Origin: Nitrospiria bacterium
GTDB lineage: Bacteria > Nitrospirota > Nitrospiria > SBBL01 > JAADHI01
Assembly: GCA_945787655.1 (NCBI GenBank)
Contig: CALZIJ010000016.1
Coordinates: 1-32,131, forward strand
DNA: 32,131 nucleotides
Direction: 5' to 3'
Below are positions 16,536 through 24,207 of this stretch, one piece after another. The notes beneath the pieces were generated by a model that saw nothing but the letters and a program-made list of their open reading frames with translations, did no database searches and was not told the origin of the DNA. A program made the translations under genes and the position numbers. The stretch's first letter is position 1. The number at the start of each line of letters is the position of its first letter.

Positions 16536-17543
16536 ATGGACTTTGCGTTAAAACGGTTAAAAACCCGAAAAAAAAATCCCTCGAAAGAGGGAAACCCAGG
16601 GGGACAGGCTTCCGTTGACAGCCCCGTGCGGGTCAGTAAAACAACCCTGATTGCGCTCAACCGTCAGGCCGAGCGGCTGTCCTTGAAAACCGCAAAAATT
16701 CATGCCCAGCAAGGCGGACAATACCTCTCCCCTTTTAAAGGCCGAGGAATGGAATTTGATGAAGTCCGTCCTTATCAACCGGGTGATGACGTCCGAACCA
16801 TTGATTGGAGAGTCACGGCCCGAAGCGGTCAACCGCATACCAAACTCTTCCGGGAAGAACGGGAACGGTCAGTCCTGTTTTGGGTCGATTATCGTGCCCC
16901 AATGTTTTTTGCCACGCGGGGACGGTATAAATCCGTCATGGCGGCCCAGGCGGCGGCCCTGCTTTCTTGGAGCGCGGTTCATCACGGTGACCTGCTGGGA
17001 GGACTCGTCTTTTCAGAAACACAACATCAGGAAATGCGGCCCCAGCGCGGGAAAAAAGGCGTGCTGCATTTCATACAGCACCTGGTGGACCATTCAGCCT
17101 GGGATTTGTCCGAAACGGGGAAGTCAATTGAAGCCCGGGGAGAAGCCGCAAGGCAGGCGTTTATTCGGCTTCGCCGTGTGACACACCCCGGCAGCCTTAT
17201 TTTTTTAATCAGCGATTTCAGAACATTGGGAGACAATGCCGAACAACATTTGGCACAGCTCGGACGGCATAATGATGTCGTTTTAATCTTCATCCACGAC
17301 CAGCTTGAAAAATCCCTGCCCCCGCCCGGACTGTACCGGATCAGCAATGGACTAAAAGAACTGTCACTCGACACCACCAGCCGCTCACTTCACGATCGTT
17401 ACCAATTTAAATTTCAGCAGCGCACCGAGTGGCTCAAAACACTTTGCCGGCGGTACGGGCTTTCTTATTTACCTTGTGACACCTCAGCAGATTTATTTTC
17501 AGTCTTACAACGCGGACTGGGCATAAGAAGGGAGAACCGGTGA
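16536..17543 (+). CDS. DUF58-domain protein of the Bat operon
   Basis: This 335-residue protein has the DUF58 core: GMEFDEVRPYQPGDDVRTIDWRVTAR split over about residues 70-95, followed by KLFREERERSVLFWVD. A VWA-like fold follows, with SLIFLISDF. The first 30 residues are basic. DUF58 proteins sit next to MoxR in most genomes and are thought to act with it, though their biochemical role is not known. No clear Shine-Dalgarno precedes the ATG. Its stop overlaps the next start. Confidence 0.93.
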   Translation: MDFALKRLKTRKKNPSKEGNPGGQASVDSPVRVSKTTLIALNRQAERLSLKTAKIHAQQGGQYLSPFKGRGMEFDEVRPYQPGDDVRTIDWRVTARSGQPHTKLFREERERSVLFWVDYRAPMFFATRGRYKSVMAAQAAALLSWSAVHHGDLLGGLVFSETQHQEMRPQRGKKGVLHFIQHLVDHSAWDLSETGKSIEARGEAARQAFIRLRRVTHPGSLIFLISDFRTLGDNAEQHLAQLGRHNDVVLIFIHDQLEKSLPPPGLYRISNGLKELSLDTTSRSLHDRYQFKFQQRTEWLKTLCRRYGLSYLPCDTSADLFSVLQRGLGIRRENR

Positions 17544-18043
17544 TGGATGGCGCAGAGTCCTTGCCGCTTCGGGATATTCACCTACCCAACCCCGTGTCCT
17601 GGTGGCCGCCTGCCCTCGGCTGGTGGATGCTCATTATTCTGTTGATCCTTGTTATTTTATCTATAAAAATCTTTCTTGTTATAAAACGCCGGCGCAGCGT
17701 ACAAATTGCGGCGATCAAAGCACTTAAACAAATTTCGGAAGCATTCAAAACAGACCAGGATGCCCATCGTCTGGTGAAATCCCTTTCAATCCTCATGCGC
17801 CGAATTTGTCTCAGTTATTTCCCGCGTAAAAAAGTCGCGGCGCTCACCGGTGAAAAATGGCTTCTTTTTTTGGACGAATGCCTGGATTGGGGCAACCTGA
17901 CAGACCGTTTCAGCCAAGGCAGCGGGCGCGCACTCATCACCGCACCTTATCAAAAACGGGCGGAGATCGATGGCGACCAACTCCTGTTTTTATGTGGGCA
18001 CTGGATAAAAGCGCTGCCATTGCTTAAAGAGAAAAAACAATGA
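17543..18043 (+). CDS. DUF4381-family membrane protein of the Bat operon
   Basis: I place the start at the ATG at 17543, which overlaps the DUF58 stop by one base (TGATG) and has GGGAG about eight bases upstream. A GTG one codon earlier is the alternative. The product is 166 residues: a short N-terminus with LRDIHLPNPVSWWPPALGWW, one membrane span (about 26-48), a basic KRRRS and a cytoplasmic helical domain with FPRKKVAALTGEKWLLFLDE. This layout is that of DUF4381 proteins found between DUF58 and BatA. Function is unknown beyond its link to the Bat cluster. Confidence 0.88.
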   Translation: MDGAESLPLRDIHLPNPVSWWPPALGWWMLIILLILVILSIKIFLVIKRRRSVQIAAIKALKQISEAFKTDQDAHRLVKSLSILMRRICLSYFPRKKVAALTGEKWLLFLDECLDWGNLTDRFSQGSGRALITAPYQKRAEIDGDQLLFLCGHWIKALPLLKEKKQ

Positions 18044-19062
18044 TTCATTTTGAATGGCCCTGGTTATTTCTGCTGCTTCCCTTACCCTGGCTCGTACGTC
18101 TTTTTTTTCCGGCGACCGGCTCGGCCCGGGACGCGGCCCTTCGTGTTCCTTTTTTTGAAGAATTTGAAGAAGCCAAAACCCGCACAAGCCAGATTAAAAT
18201 TAAACAAAAAAGCCTGTGGTTCGCCGTCATCGCCTGGTTGTTACTGGTTGTCGCCAGCACACGGCCGCAATGGCTGGGAGACCCCGTCTCCCTTCCGGTC
18301 ACCGGGAGAAACCTGATGCTCGCCGTCGATCTTTCCGGCAGTATGGAGGTGGAGGATTTTACACTGGCCGGTCATCAGGTGACCCGGCTTTATGCCACAC
18401 AGGCGGTCGCAGGCAAGTTTATCGAACGACGCGAAGGAGATCGGCTCGGACTGATTTTATTTGGAAAACAAGCTTACTTACAAACCCCCTTAACCTTTGA
18501 CCGGGAAACCGTGCAGACTCTGTTACACGAAGCCGTCATTGGACTTGCCGGTCAGGAAACGGCCATTGGTGATGCCATTGGGCTTGCGGTCAAACGGCTC
18601 AGGGAAAATGATGCCGGTGAACGCGTACTCATTCTACTGACCGACGGGGCCAACACCGCCGGAGAAGTTGAGCCGATTAAAGCAGCGGAACTCGCAGCAG
18701 CGGAAGGCCTGAAAATCTATACGATCGGTATTGGCGCCGATGAAATGACCGTGCGTTCCTTGTTTGGATCAAGAAAGGTCAATCCTTCCGCCGACCTGGA
18801 TGAAGCCACGCTCACAGCCATTGCAGAAAAAACCGGCGGCCGATATTTTCGGGCGAAAAACACGGAGGAATTTGAGGAAATCTATCAACTATTGGATCAG
18901 CTTGAACCCGTCGAGCAAGAAAAACAACGGTTTCGGCCGGCAAGCGCACTTTATCCCTGGCCCTTGGGCGGCGCAATGTTGATTGCCGCTTTATTGATAC
19001 TGAACCGGAGTTTGACGGGGATTCAAATTCTCTCTCACGCCCCTTCAATAAAACAGGAATAG
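18040..19062 (+). CDS. batA: BatA-like VWA-domain membrane protein
   Basis: This 340-residue protein overlaps DUF4381 by four bases (ATGA). It has an N-terminal span (about 6-24), a second span (about 58-75), a VWA domain with MIDAS DLSGS at residues 97-101 and a later LTDGANTAGEV, and a final span near the C-terminus (LGGAMLIAALLIL). The VWA domain probably faces the periplasm and binds a metal and a protein partner. In Bat clusters, BatA works with BatB and BatD at the inner membrane. Bat genes have been linked to aerotolerance and stress survival, but their mechanism is not established. Confidence 0.93.
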   Translation: MIHFEWPWLFLLLPLPWLVRLFFPATGSARDAALRVPFFEEFEEAKTRTSQIKIKQKSLWFAVIAWLLLVVASTRPQWLGDPVSLPVTGRNLMLAVDLSGSMEVEDFTLAGHQVTRLYATQAVAGKFIERREGDRLGLILFGKQAYLQTPLTFDRETVQTLLHEAVIGLAGQETAIGDAIGLAVKRLRENDAGERVLILLTDGANTAGEVEPIKAAELAAAEGLKIYTIGIGADEMTVRSLFGSRKVNPSADLDEATLTAIAEKTGGRYFRAKNTEEFEEIYQLLDQLEPVEQEKQRFRPASALYPWPLGGAMLIAALLILNRSLTGIQILSHAPSIKQE

Positions 19063-19149
19063 CTTAAAGAAAGACCCAATACAAATGCAGGTACTTATCA
19101 ATCGTAATATTTTGATGTCCACCGACTTTTAAAATCAACAGGAGCACAT

Positions 19150-20970
19150 TTGGATTTCCAAAGTTTAAAGGACTTTCATTTTTTAAGGCCGGAATGGCTG
19201 TGGCTGATGCCCTTACTCGGTCTTCTGCTGTGGCTGTTTTATCGAAGAAAAGCCGTGAGCAAAAGCTGGCAGGCCGTATGCGATCCCGATTTGCTTCCGC
19301 ATCTACTCGTTGAACAATCAAAAGCAAAAAAAACACAGGATGCCGTTTATATATTATCGTTTGGCGGGCTGCTCGCTTTAATGGCCCTGGCTGGCCCCGT
19401 TTGGGAAAAACTGGAGCAACCCGTTTTTCGTGAGCAATCGGCATTGGTTCTTGTTCTGGATCTTTCCCGGTCAATGGATGCCGCAGATTTGAAGCCCACC
19501 CGCCTGGCGCGGGCACGGCACAAATTGATCGACATCCTTAAAAAGAGAAAAGAAGGGCAAACTGCGCTGATCGTGTATGCGGCAGAACCGTTTGTCGTCA
19601 GCCCGCTCACTCAGGACTCGGAAACCATTATTGCCCAGGTTTCAGCCTTAAAAACCGCATTAATGCCCAAACAGGGCAGCCGTTCAGATCTGGCTTTGGA
19701 GAAAGCCGAAGACTTGCTAAAACAGGCCAGCGTTTCCCAAGGCCGCATCCTCATCATCACCGACGGCATTGAAAACACACCATCGGAAGCACTCGAAACC
19801 GTCATCGCACGCTTGACCCTGAATGGACATCAAACTTCAGTATTGGGCGTAGGGACAGTGCAGGGGGCTCCCATTCCTCTGACCGACGGGGGTTTTGTAA
19901 AGAACCGGGCCGGTGAAATTGTCATTCCAAAGCTGGACATACTCAAGCTGCGTATGCTGGCCCTTCAGGGAGAAGGGAGATATCAGACCATACGGGTCGA
20001 TGAGTCGGATATCACGGCGCTTCTCTCTGAACGCCCATTGAAACGATTAAACAATCAAACAGAAGAAGTCGGCTTGAAGGCGGACCTTTGGCGGGAAGAA
20101 GGCCCCTGGCTGTTAATCCCGCTGCTTTTCCTCAGCGCATTGGCATTTCGCCGAGGCATTATCGCCGTCGTTTTTTTGGCAGCCGCACTGTCCTTCCCCG
20201 GTCTGGCGCTGGCCTTGAACTGGCAAGGGCTTTGGACCCGGCCCGATCAACAGGCCGCGAAACTGTTTTCACAGGGTGAAGAAGAAAAAGCCGCATCGGT
20301 TTTTCAAAACCCGGAATGGAAAGCCGCAGCCCATTACCGCGCCGGGCAATTTGAAGAAAGCCTCCGGGCTCTGGAAGGGCTCGATTCGCCGGATGCGCTT
20401 TATAACAAAGGCAATGCCCTGGCCAAACTGGACCGAATACCCGAGGCCATCCAAGCCTATGACGAAGCGCTGAAAATGGATCCGAAACACGCAGATGCAC
20501 GCCATAATCTGGAACTACTGAAAGCGCTTCAGGAAGAAGAGCAACCCCCTGAACAAAACAATTCGGAAGAAGGTGACCCCGCACAGGATGAACAAGACGA
20601 CCCTTCGGAAGAAAGCCAGGAAAATGCTGAGGGGGAACCCGGACAAACGGGGGAGCAAACCCCTTCGGACAATCCACAAGAAGACGGAAACAAGGGCCAG
20701 AAAAATGAAGACTCAGCGCCCCAATCCGCAGAAAAGCAGCCGGATCAAACAGAACAAAACGAACAGGCCCAACAACAAAAGGCAGATCAAGAAGGCGATC
20801 ACAAGCCCGAGCCAAGCGAAGGGGAATTGACGGAGCCGGATGAAATTCAGCTGGCCAACGAGCAATGGCTTCGACGCATCCCCGATGATCCCGGTGGTCT
20901 GCTTCGCCGAAAATTTTTATACCAGTCCCGACAACATCAAGTGGGACGAAATGAGGAGAATGCATGGTGA
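19150..20970 (+). CDS. batB: BatB-BatC fusion: VWA-domain and TPR protein
   Basis: The start is TTG, with AGGAG six bases upstream. The 606-residue protein has two N-terminal spans (about 17-31, 65-82), a VWA domain with MIDAS DLSRS at residues 104-108 and ITDGIENT, a second hydrophobic block (about 318-354), and a TPR unit (ALYNKGNALAKLDRIPEAIQ region, about 395-440). A tail of over 100 residues follows, very rich in Glu, Gln, Asp and Pro, then a short basic end. In many genomes BatB (VWA) and BatC (TPR) are separate genes, so this is a fusion of the two. An 87-base gap before it breaks the otherwise tight operon. BatD starts inside its last codons. Confidence 0.92.
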   Translation: MDFQSLKDFHFLRPEWLWLMPLLGLLLWLFYRRKAVSKSWQAVCDPDLLPHLLVEQSKAKKTQDAVYILSFGGLLALMALAGPVWEKLEQPVFREQSALVLVLDLSRSMDAADLKPTRLARARHKLIDILKKRKEGQTALIVYAAEPFVVSPLTQDSETIIAQVSALKTALMPKQGSRSDLALEKAEDLLKQASVSQGRILIITDGIENTPSEALETVIARLTLNGHQTSVLGVGTVQGAPIPLTDGGFVKNRAGEIVIPKLDILKLRMLALQGEGRYQTIRVDESDITALLSERPLKRLNNQTEEVGLKADLWREEGPWLLIPLLFLSALAFRRGIIAVVFLAAALSFPGLALALNWQGLWTRPDQQAAKLFSQGEEEKAASVFQNPEWKAAAHYRAGQFEESLRALEGLDSPDALYNKGNALAKLDRIPEAIQAYDEALKMDPKHADARHNLELLKALQEEEQPPEQNNSEEGDPAQDEQDDPSEESQENAEGEPGQTGEQTPSDNPQEDGNKGQKNEDSAPQSAEKQPDQTEQNEQAQQQKADQEGDHKPEPSEGELTEPDEIQLANEQWLRRIPDDPGGLLRRKFLYQSRQHQVGRNEENAW

Positions 20971-22688
20971 TCTTTATGCAGCGGCTCAGTATGGCAGTGC
21001 TTTGCATGGCCTTCACACTAACCGCTTTGTCTGAAGTCCGGGCCGCCACAATTCAGGCTGAACTGGACCGGGACCGAGTCTCCCTCCAGGAATCCTTTAC
21101 ACTCGTTTTTGAAGCCGAAGGCACGCTTGACGGCGAGCCTGATTTTAGCCCGATTGAACAACACTTTGACATTGTCCATAAAATGGAAGGCAGCCGGATG
21201 GAAATCATCAATGGGCAGATTTCCCAAAAAAAAGAATGGACCCTCACCCTCATGGGGAAAGAAGCCGGATTCTTTACCATACCGTCGATTTCATTCGGGA
21301 AAGACCAAAGCCCTGCTCTCCGTATCGATATCGAGAAAAAAATCCGGTCTGCAAAAAAAGAAGAACCGGAACTTTTAATGCTTGAAGTCACCGGGACCCC
21401 TGAATCGGGATACGTTCAGTCTCAATTTATTTATACCATTCGCTTTTACCGGTCCATTAACCTGTTAAGCGCACAAATTTCAGAACCTGAAATCAGCGGC
21501 ATCGACGCGGTCATCGAAAAACTCGGTGAAGACCGCCAATTTGAAATGCGGCGTGACGGAGAACGGTATCGTGTTATCGAGCGGAAATATGCAATCTTCC
21601 CTCAACAGAGCGGACAATTGACTATTTCTCCTATCACCTTTGCCGGCCAGCTTGCAGGCAGAGCGCGTTCGCAATTTAACCCCTTTCCCGGTGGAGGACC
21701 GATTAAACGGTTACGTTCCGAACCGCTTACACTGCAAGTCAATCCGGTTCCTCAAGATAAAATCAAGGGACAGTGGCTGCCGGCCCGCAATCTGTTGCTG
21801 ATGGAAAGCTGGACGGAAATGGAAAATGATGCTCTTACGGGTCAAGTGGGTGAACCTTTGACCTGGACCCTGCGCGTCGAGGCCGAAGGCTTGACCGCAG
21901 CACAAATCCCGGAAATCAACCCGGACATCCCCAAAGCCTTTAAAGCCTATCCGGATCAAGCGACCCTAAGAAATGAAACAACACCAGACGGACTGACCGG
22001 CATTCGCGAAGAAAAAATCGCACTCATTCCCACTGTGCCCGGAACCCTGGTCTTACCAAAAGTGGACGTTCCCTGGTGGAACACCCGGACGGGACAAATG
22101 GAAGTGGCCCAATTGCCTGCCCGTCAAATACAGGTTTCCCCGGCAGAGATCCCTTTGCAACCCGTTCTGCCGGCACCCGTGCCGGAAACGGCACTTCGAC
22201 AAAAAGCGCCTGCAAATCCGGCCCCTGCTCCCAGTGCGAAAACCACTCCGGGGTTCTGGCCCTGGGTGAGCCTTGCCCTGACCGTGGCCTGGGTCATGAC
22301 CCTGATGGGCTGGTGGCAGGCACATCGGAAGGCAAAACAAATACAAGCCTATTCCAAAGGCCCTGGAGAATCCTTGCCTGACTTCGGCCCGGTAAAAAGA
22401 CAACTGAAAAGAGCCTGCACCCAAAATGATACGGCGGCCGCCAAAGATGCCCTGCTTTCCTGGGGAAAACTCAAGTGGCCGGGACGGCCCCTTAGCCTGG
22501 GAGAGATTCAAAATCGGGTCGGACCAAGCCTGTCCAGCGAAATCAGAACACTCAATGCGGTATTATACAGTCAGTCTAAGACGTCCTGGGAAACGGGGAA
22601 TTTACTCTGGGCCGCTTTTGAAAAAGAAAAGAAGACGCAAAAAAAAGCCTCATCCAAACCTGAGGCTTTGGTGCCGCTCTATCCTTAA
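20964..22688 (+). CDS. batD: BatD-like oxygen-tolerance protein
   Basis: This 574-residue protein has a signal peptide (about residues 5-28, ending VRA), then Ig-like beta-rich repeats starting with LDRDRVSLQESFTLVFEAEG and including SPIEQHFDIVHKMEGSRMEI, typical of BatD. One C-terminal membrane span (WPWVSLALTVAWVMTLMGW, about 430-450) and a cytoplasmic helical tail follow. It overlaps the BatB-C gene by seven bases. A second Met at codon 5 is a possible start. BatD is thought to present its large periplasmic part to the VWA partners. A terminator-like hairpin lies in the last codons (separate entry). Confidence 0.92.
   Translation: MVIFMQRLSMAVLCMAFTLTALSEVRAATIQAELDRDRVSLQESFTLVFEAEGTLDGEPDFSPIEQHFDIVHKMEGSRMEIINGQISQKKEWTLTLMGKEAGFFTIPSISFGKDQSPALRIDIEKKIRSAKKEEPELLMLEVTGTPESGYVQSQFIYTIRFYRSINLLSAQISEPEISGIDAVIEKLGEDRQFEMRRDGERYRVIERKYAIFPQQSGQLTISPITFAGQLAGRARSQFNPFPGGGPIKRLRSEPLTLQVNPVPQDKIKGQWLPARNLLLMESWTEMENDALTGQVGEPLTWTLRVEAEGLTAAQIPEINPDIPKAFKAYPDQATLRNETTPDGLTGIREEKIALIPTVPGTLVLPKVDVPWWNTRTGQMEVAQLPARQIQVSPAEIPLQPVLPAPVPETALRQKAPANPAPAPSAKTTPGFWPWVSLALTVAWVMTLMGWWQAHRKAKQIQAYSKGPGESLPDFGPVKRQLKRACTQNDTAAAKDALLSWGKLKWPGRPLSLGEIQNRVGPSLSSEIRTLNAVLYSQSKTSWETGNLLWAAFEKEKKTQKKASSKPEALVPLYP
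22639..22669 (-). terminator. Intrinsic-terminator-like hairpin on the minus strand inside the end of batD
   Basis: On the minus strand AAAGCCTCA, an eight-base loop and TGAGGCTTT form a perfect nine-pair stem that runs into eight T in all. On the plus strand only three T follow, so sense termination would be weak. It would stop transcription coming from the right, antisense to the Bat operon. Confidence 0.45.
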
Positions 22689-22739
22689 TCAAACGCTAAA
22701 CCTTATCAACGCCAACCCGTAGAAGATCGAGAGGGAATC

Positions 22740-23501
22740 ATGTCAGAGCAGTATCATCGGCTTGCAATCGTCACGGGAGCCACATCAGGGATCGGGGAAG
22801 CCACGGTTAGAAAATTTATTTCCGCCGGTATCGGAGTGGTCGGCAATGGCCGTAACCATGAAAAACTGTCTGCCCTCGAAAAAGAGTTGGGTTCTGCGTT
22901 TCATGGCGTGTCAGGGGACGCAGCCGATCCGTCTACCCTGGACAAACTCTTTCTCTCGGTGAATCAACATTTTGGACAGTCGGCTGATATTGTCGTCGCC
23001 AATGCCGGGCAGGGCCTGGGCGGATCAGTTAAAGAGGCTGACCTGGAAAAATTTGAACACATCCTCAAGATTAATGTCACAGGAACACTCGCACTGCTTC
23101 AAAAAGGAGCAAAACAAATGATAAAGGATCGGTCAGCCCCCTACCCAGAATCGCCTGCCGATATCGTGGTCGTGGGATCGATTGTCGGGCGGCATATCTC
23201 CCCGTTCAGCGGCGTTTACGGCGCCACAAAATTTGCAGTCCATGCACTGGCGGAAGCCTTGCGCCGTGAGCTGGCTGGTGAAGGCGTCCGAGTTTCCCTA
23301 GTTGAGCCGGGATTTGTGCTAAGTGGATTTCAAGCCGGTGCAGGATACAGCGATCAACAGGTGGAGCAGTTCAAAAATAAATTTGGCCCGCTTTTGGAGG
23401 GGGAAGATATTGCTAATGCCATTCACTTCATCGTCACACAGCCTCCCTCAGTGCATATCAGTGACATTGTCGTTCGACCCACCCGGCAGGACTACCCATG
23501 A
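22740..23501 (+). CDS. SDR-family NAD(P)-dependent oxidoreductase
   Basis: This 253-residue protein has the classical SDR set: TGATSGIGEA (about 12-21), NGRN for cofactor choice, VVANAGQG, the catalytic Ser in VVGSIVG, and YGATKFAVHALAEALRREL with Tyr and Lys, followed by VEPGFVLSGF. The Asn-Gly-Arg after the second strand is compatible with NADP(H). The substrate cannot be told; it resembles serine/3-hydroxy acid dehydrogenase-like SDRs. GAGAGG precedes the start. It lies 51 bases after batD on the same strand, so it may be read from the Bat promoter. Confidence 0.92.
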   Translation: MSEQYHRLAIVTGATSGIGEATVRKFISAGIGVVGNGRNHEKLSALEKELGSAFHGVSGDAADPSTLDKLFLSVNQHFGQSADIVVANAGQGLGGSVKEADLEKFEHILKINVTGTLALLQKGAKQMIKDRSAPYPESPADIVVVGSIVGRHISPFSGVYGATKFAVHALAEALRRELAGEGVRVSLVEPGFVLSGFQAGAGYSDQQVEQFKNKFGPLLEGEDIANAIHFIVTQPPSVHISDIVVRPTRQDYP

Positions 23502-23558
23502 TACGAATGCCGTAAAATTCTTTACCCGAAAAGAATCAGGCAGGATTTGAAACAGGCC

Positions 23559-23588
23559 TTATCAATCGCGGGAAAAACCTTGTACAAT
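23559..23588 (+). promoter_or_regulatory. Candidate promoter for the secreted coiled-coil gene
   Basis: TTATCA (23559-23564), an 18-base spacer and TACAAT (23583-23588) make a fair sigma70-type match. The transcript would start about 75 bases before the ATG at 23671. Confidence 0.45.
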
Positions 23589-23670
23589 AGAGCGTCAGCT
23601 TAAAATGCAAGGGGATGTTAATAGAAGACCGTTTCTCCTTTTCAATCCAAATAAAACGAGGAGTTCAAAG

Positions 23671-24138
23671 ATGAAAACCCCAAAACAATGTGTTTATATT
23701 GTATTATTATTGCTTTTATTTTCAGGCTTTACTGCGCCGTCATTCGCCGCTCCCTCAAGTCATCCCGCTTCATTAGAGGAAGTTAAAAAAGAGACGCAGG
23801 ATGTATTGGATGCCCTTAAAAATTATACAGCGGACCAGCGTGACGAAGCCCTTCAAAAAACAAGAAAGGCCTTGGACAAGCTCGATAAACGCATTAAAAT
23901 TCTGGAAACCCAGGTCGGCGTGGACAGAGCGCAATTGAGTGAAACCGCCCGTAAAAAAACAGATGCGGCACTGAAAGAACTGCACAAGCAACGGCGTGAA
24001 GTGGCTGAATGGTCAAGACGCTTGAAAAACAGCTCGACAGACGCTTGGGATCAAATGAAAAAAGGGTTTACAGAAGCCTATCGCGCTTTTCATCATTCCT
24101 GGGAAAAAACTGAAAAAGAATTTTCGGAGCACCAATAA
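23671..24138 (+). CDS. Small secreted coiled-coil protein of unknown function
   Basis: The frame is open from 23605, but the ATG at 23671 has GAGGAG upstream and begins a clear signal peptide (MKTPKQCVYIVLLLLLFSGF, cleavage near SFA|AP). The product is 155 residues. The mature part is almost wholly helical and charged, with heptad-like KKETQDVLDALKNY, ALDKLDKRIKILETQ and ELHKQRREVAEWSRRL. It has no Cys and no enzyme motif. It is probably a periplasmic helical bundle. It faces the OmpA-family gene tail to tail. Confidence 0.82.
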   Translation: MKTPKQCVYIVLLLLLFSGFTAPSFAAPSSHPASLEEVKKETQDVLDALKNYTADQRDEALQKTRKALDKLDKRIKILETQVGVDRAQLSETARKKTDAALKELHKQRREVAEWSRRLKNSSTDAWDQMKKGFTEAYRAFHHSWEKTEKEFSEHQ

Positions 24139-24143
24139 TCCGC

Positions 24144-24183
24144 CGTTCTGAAGACCCGTAACGGGATCGGGGCAGAACGCCCC
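24144..24183. other. Overlapping hairpins between convergent genes
   Basis: Three inverted repeats overlap here: CGTTCTG with CAGAACG (24144-24150, 24173-24179), an inner CCCG-TAA-CGGG (24055 offset within, at 24155-24165), and an alternative GGGGC-AGAAC-GCCCC (24169-24183). The outer and alternative stems compete. No T-run follows on either strand. Placement between two stop codons suggests a transcript-end or mRNA-protecting structure. Confidence 0.4.
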
Positions 24184-24207
24184 CACCCCGTCATTTCACT
24201 TCACGGC

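Noticed and set aside
20159-21049. 296-codon open frame antisense to batB-batC
   Set aside because: Lies wholly opposite well-supported BatB-C and BatD coding sequence; Pro/Arg/Phe-rich translation typical of a shadow frame.
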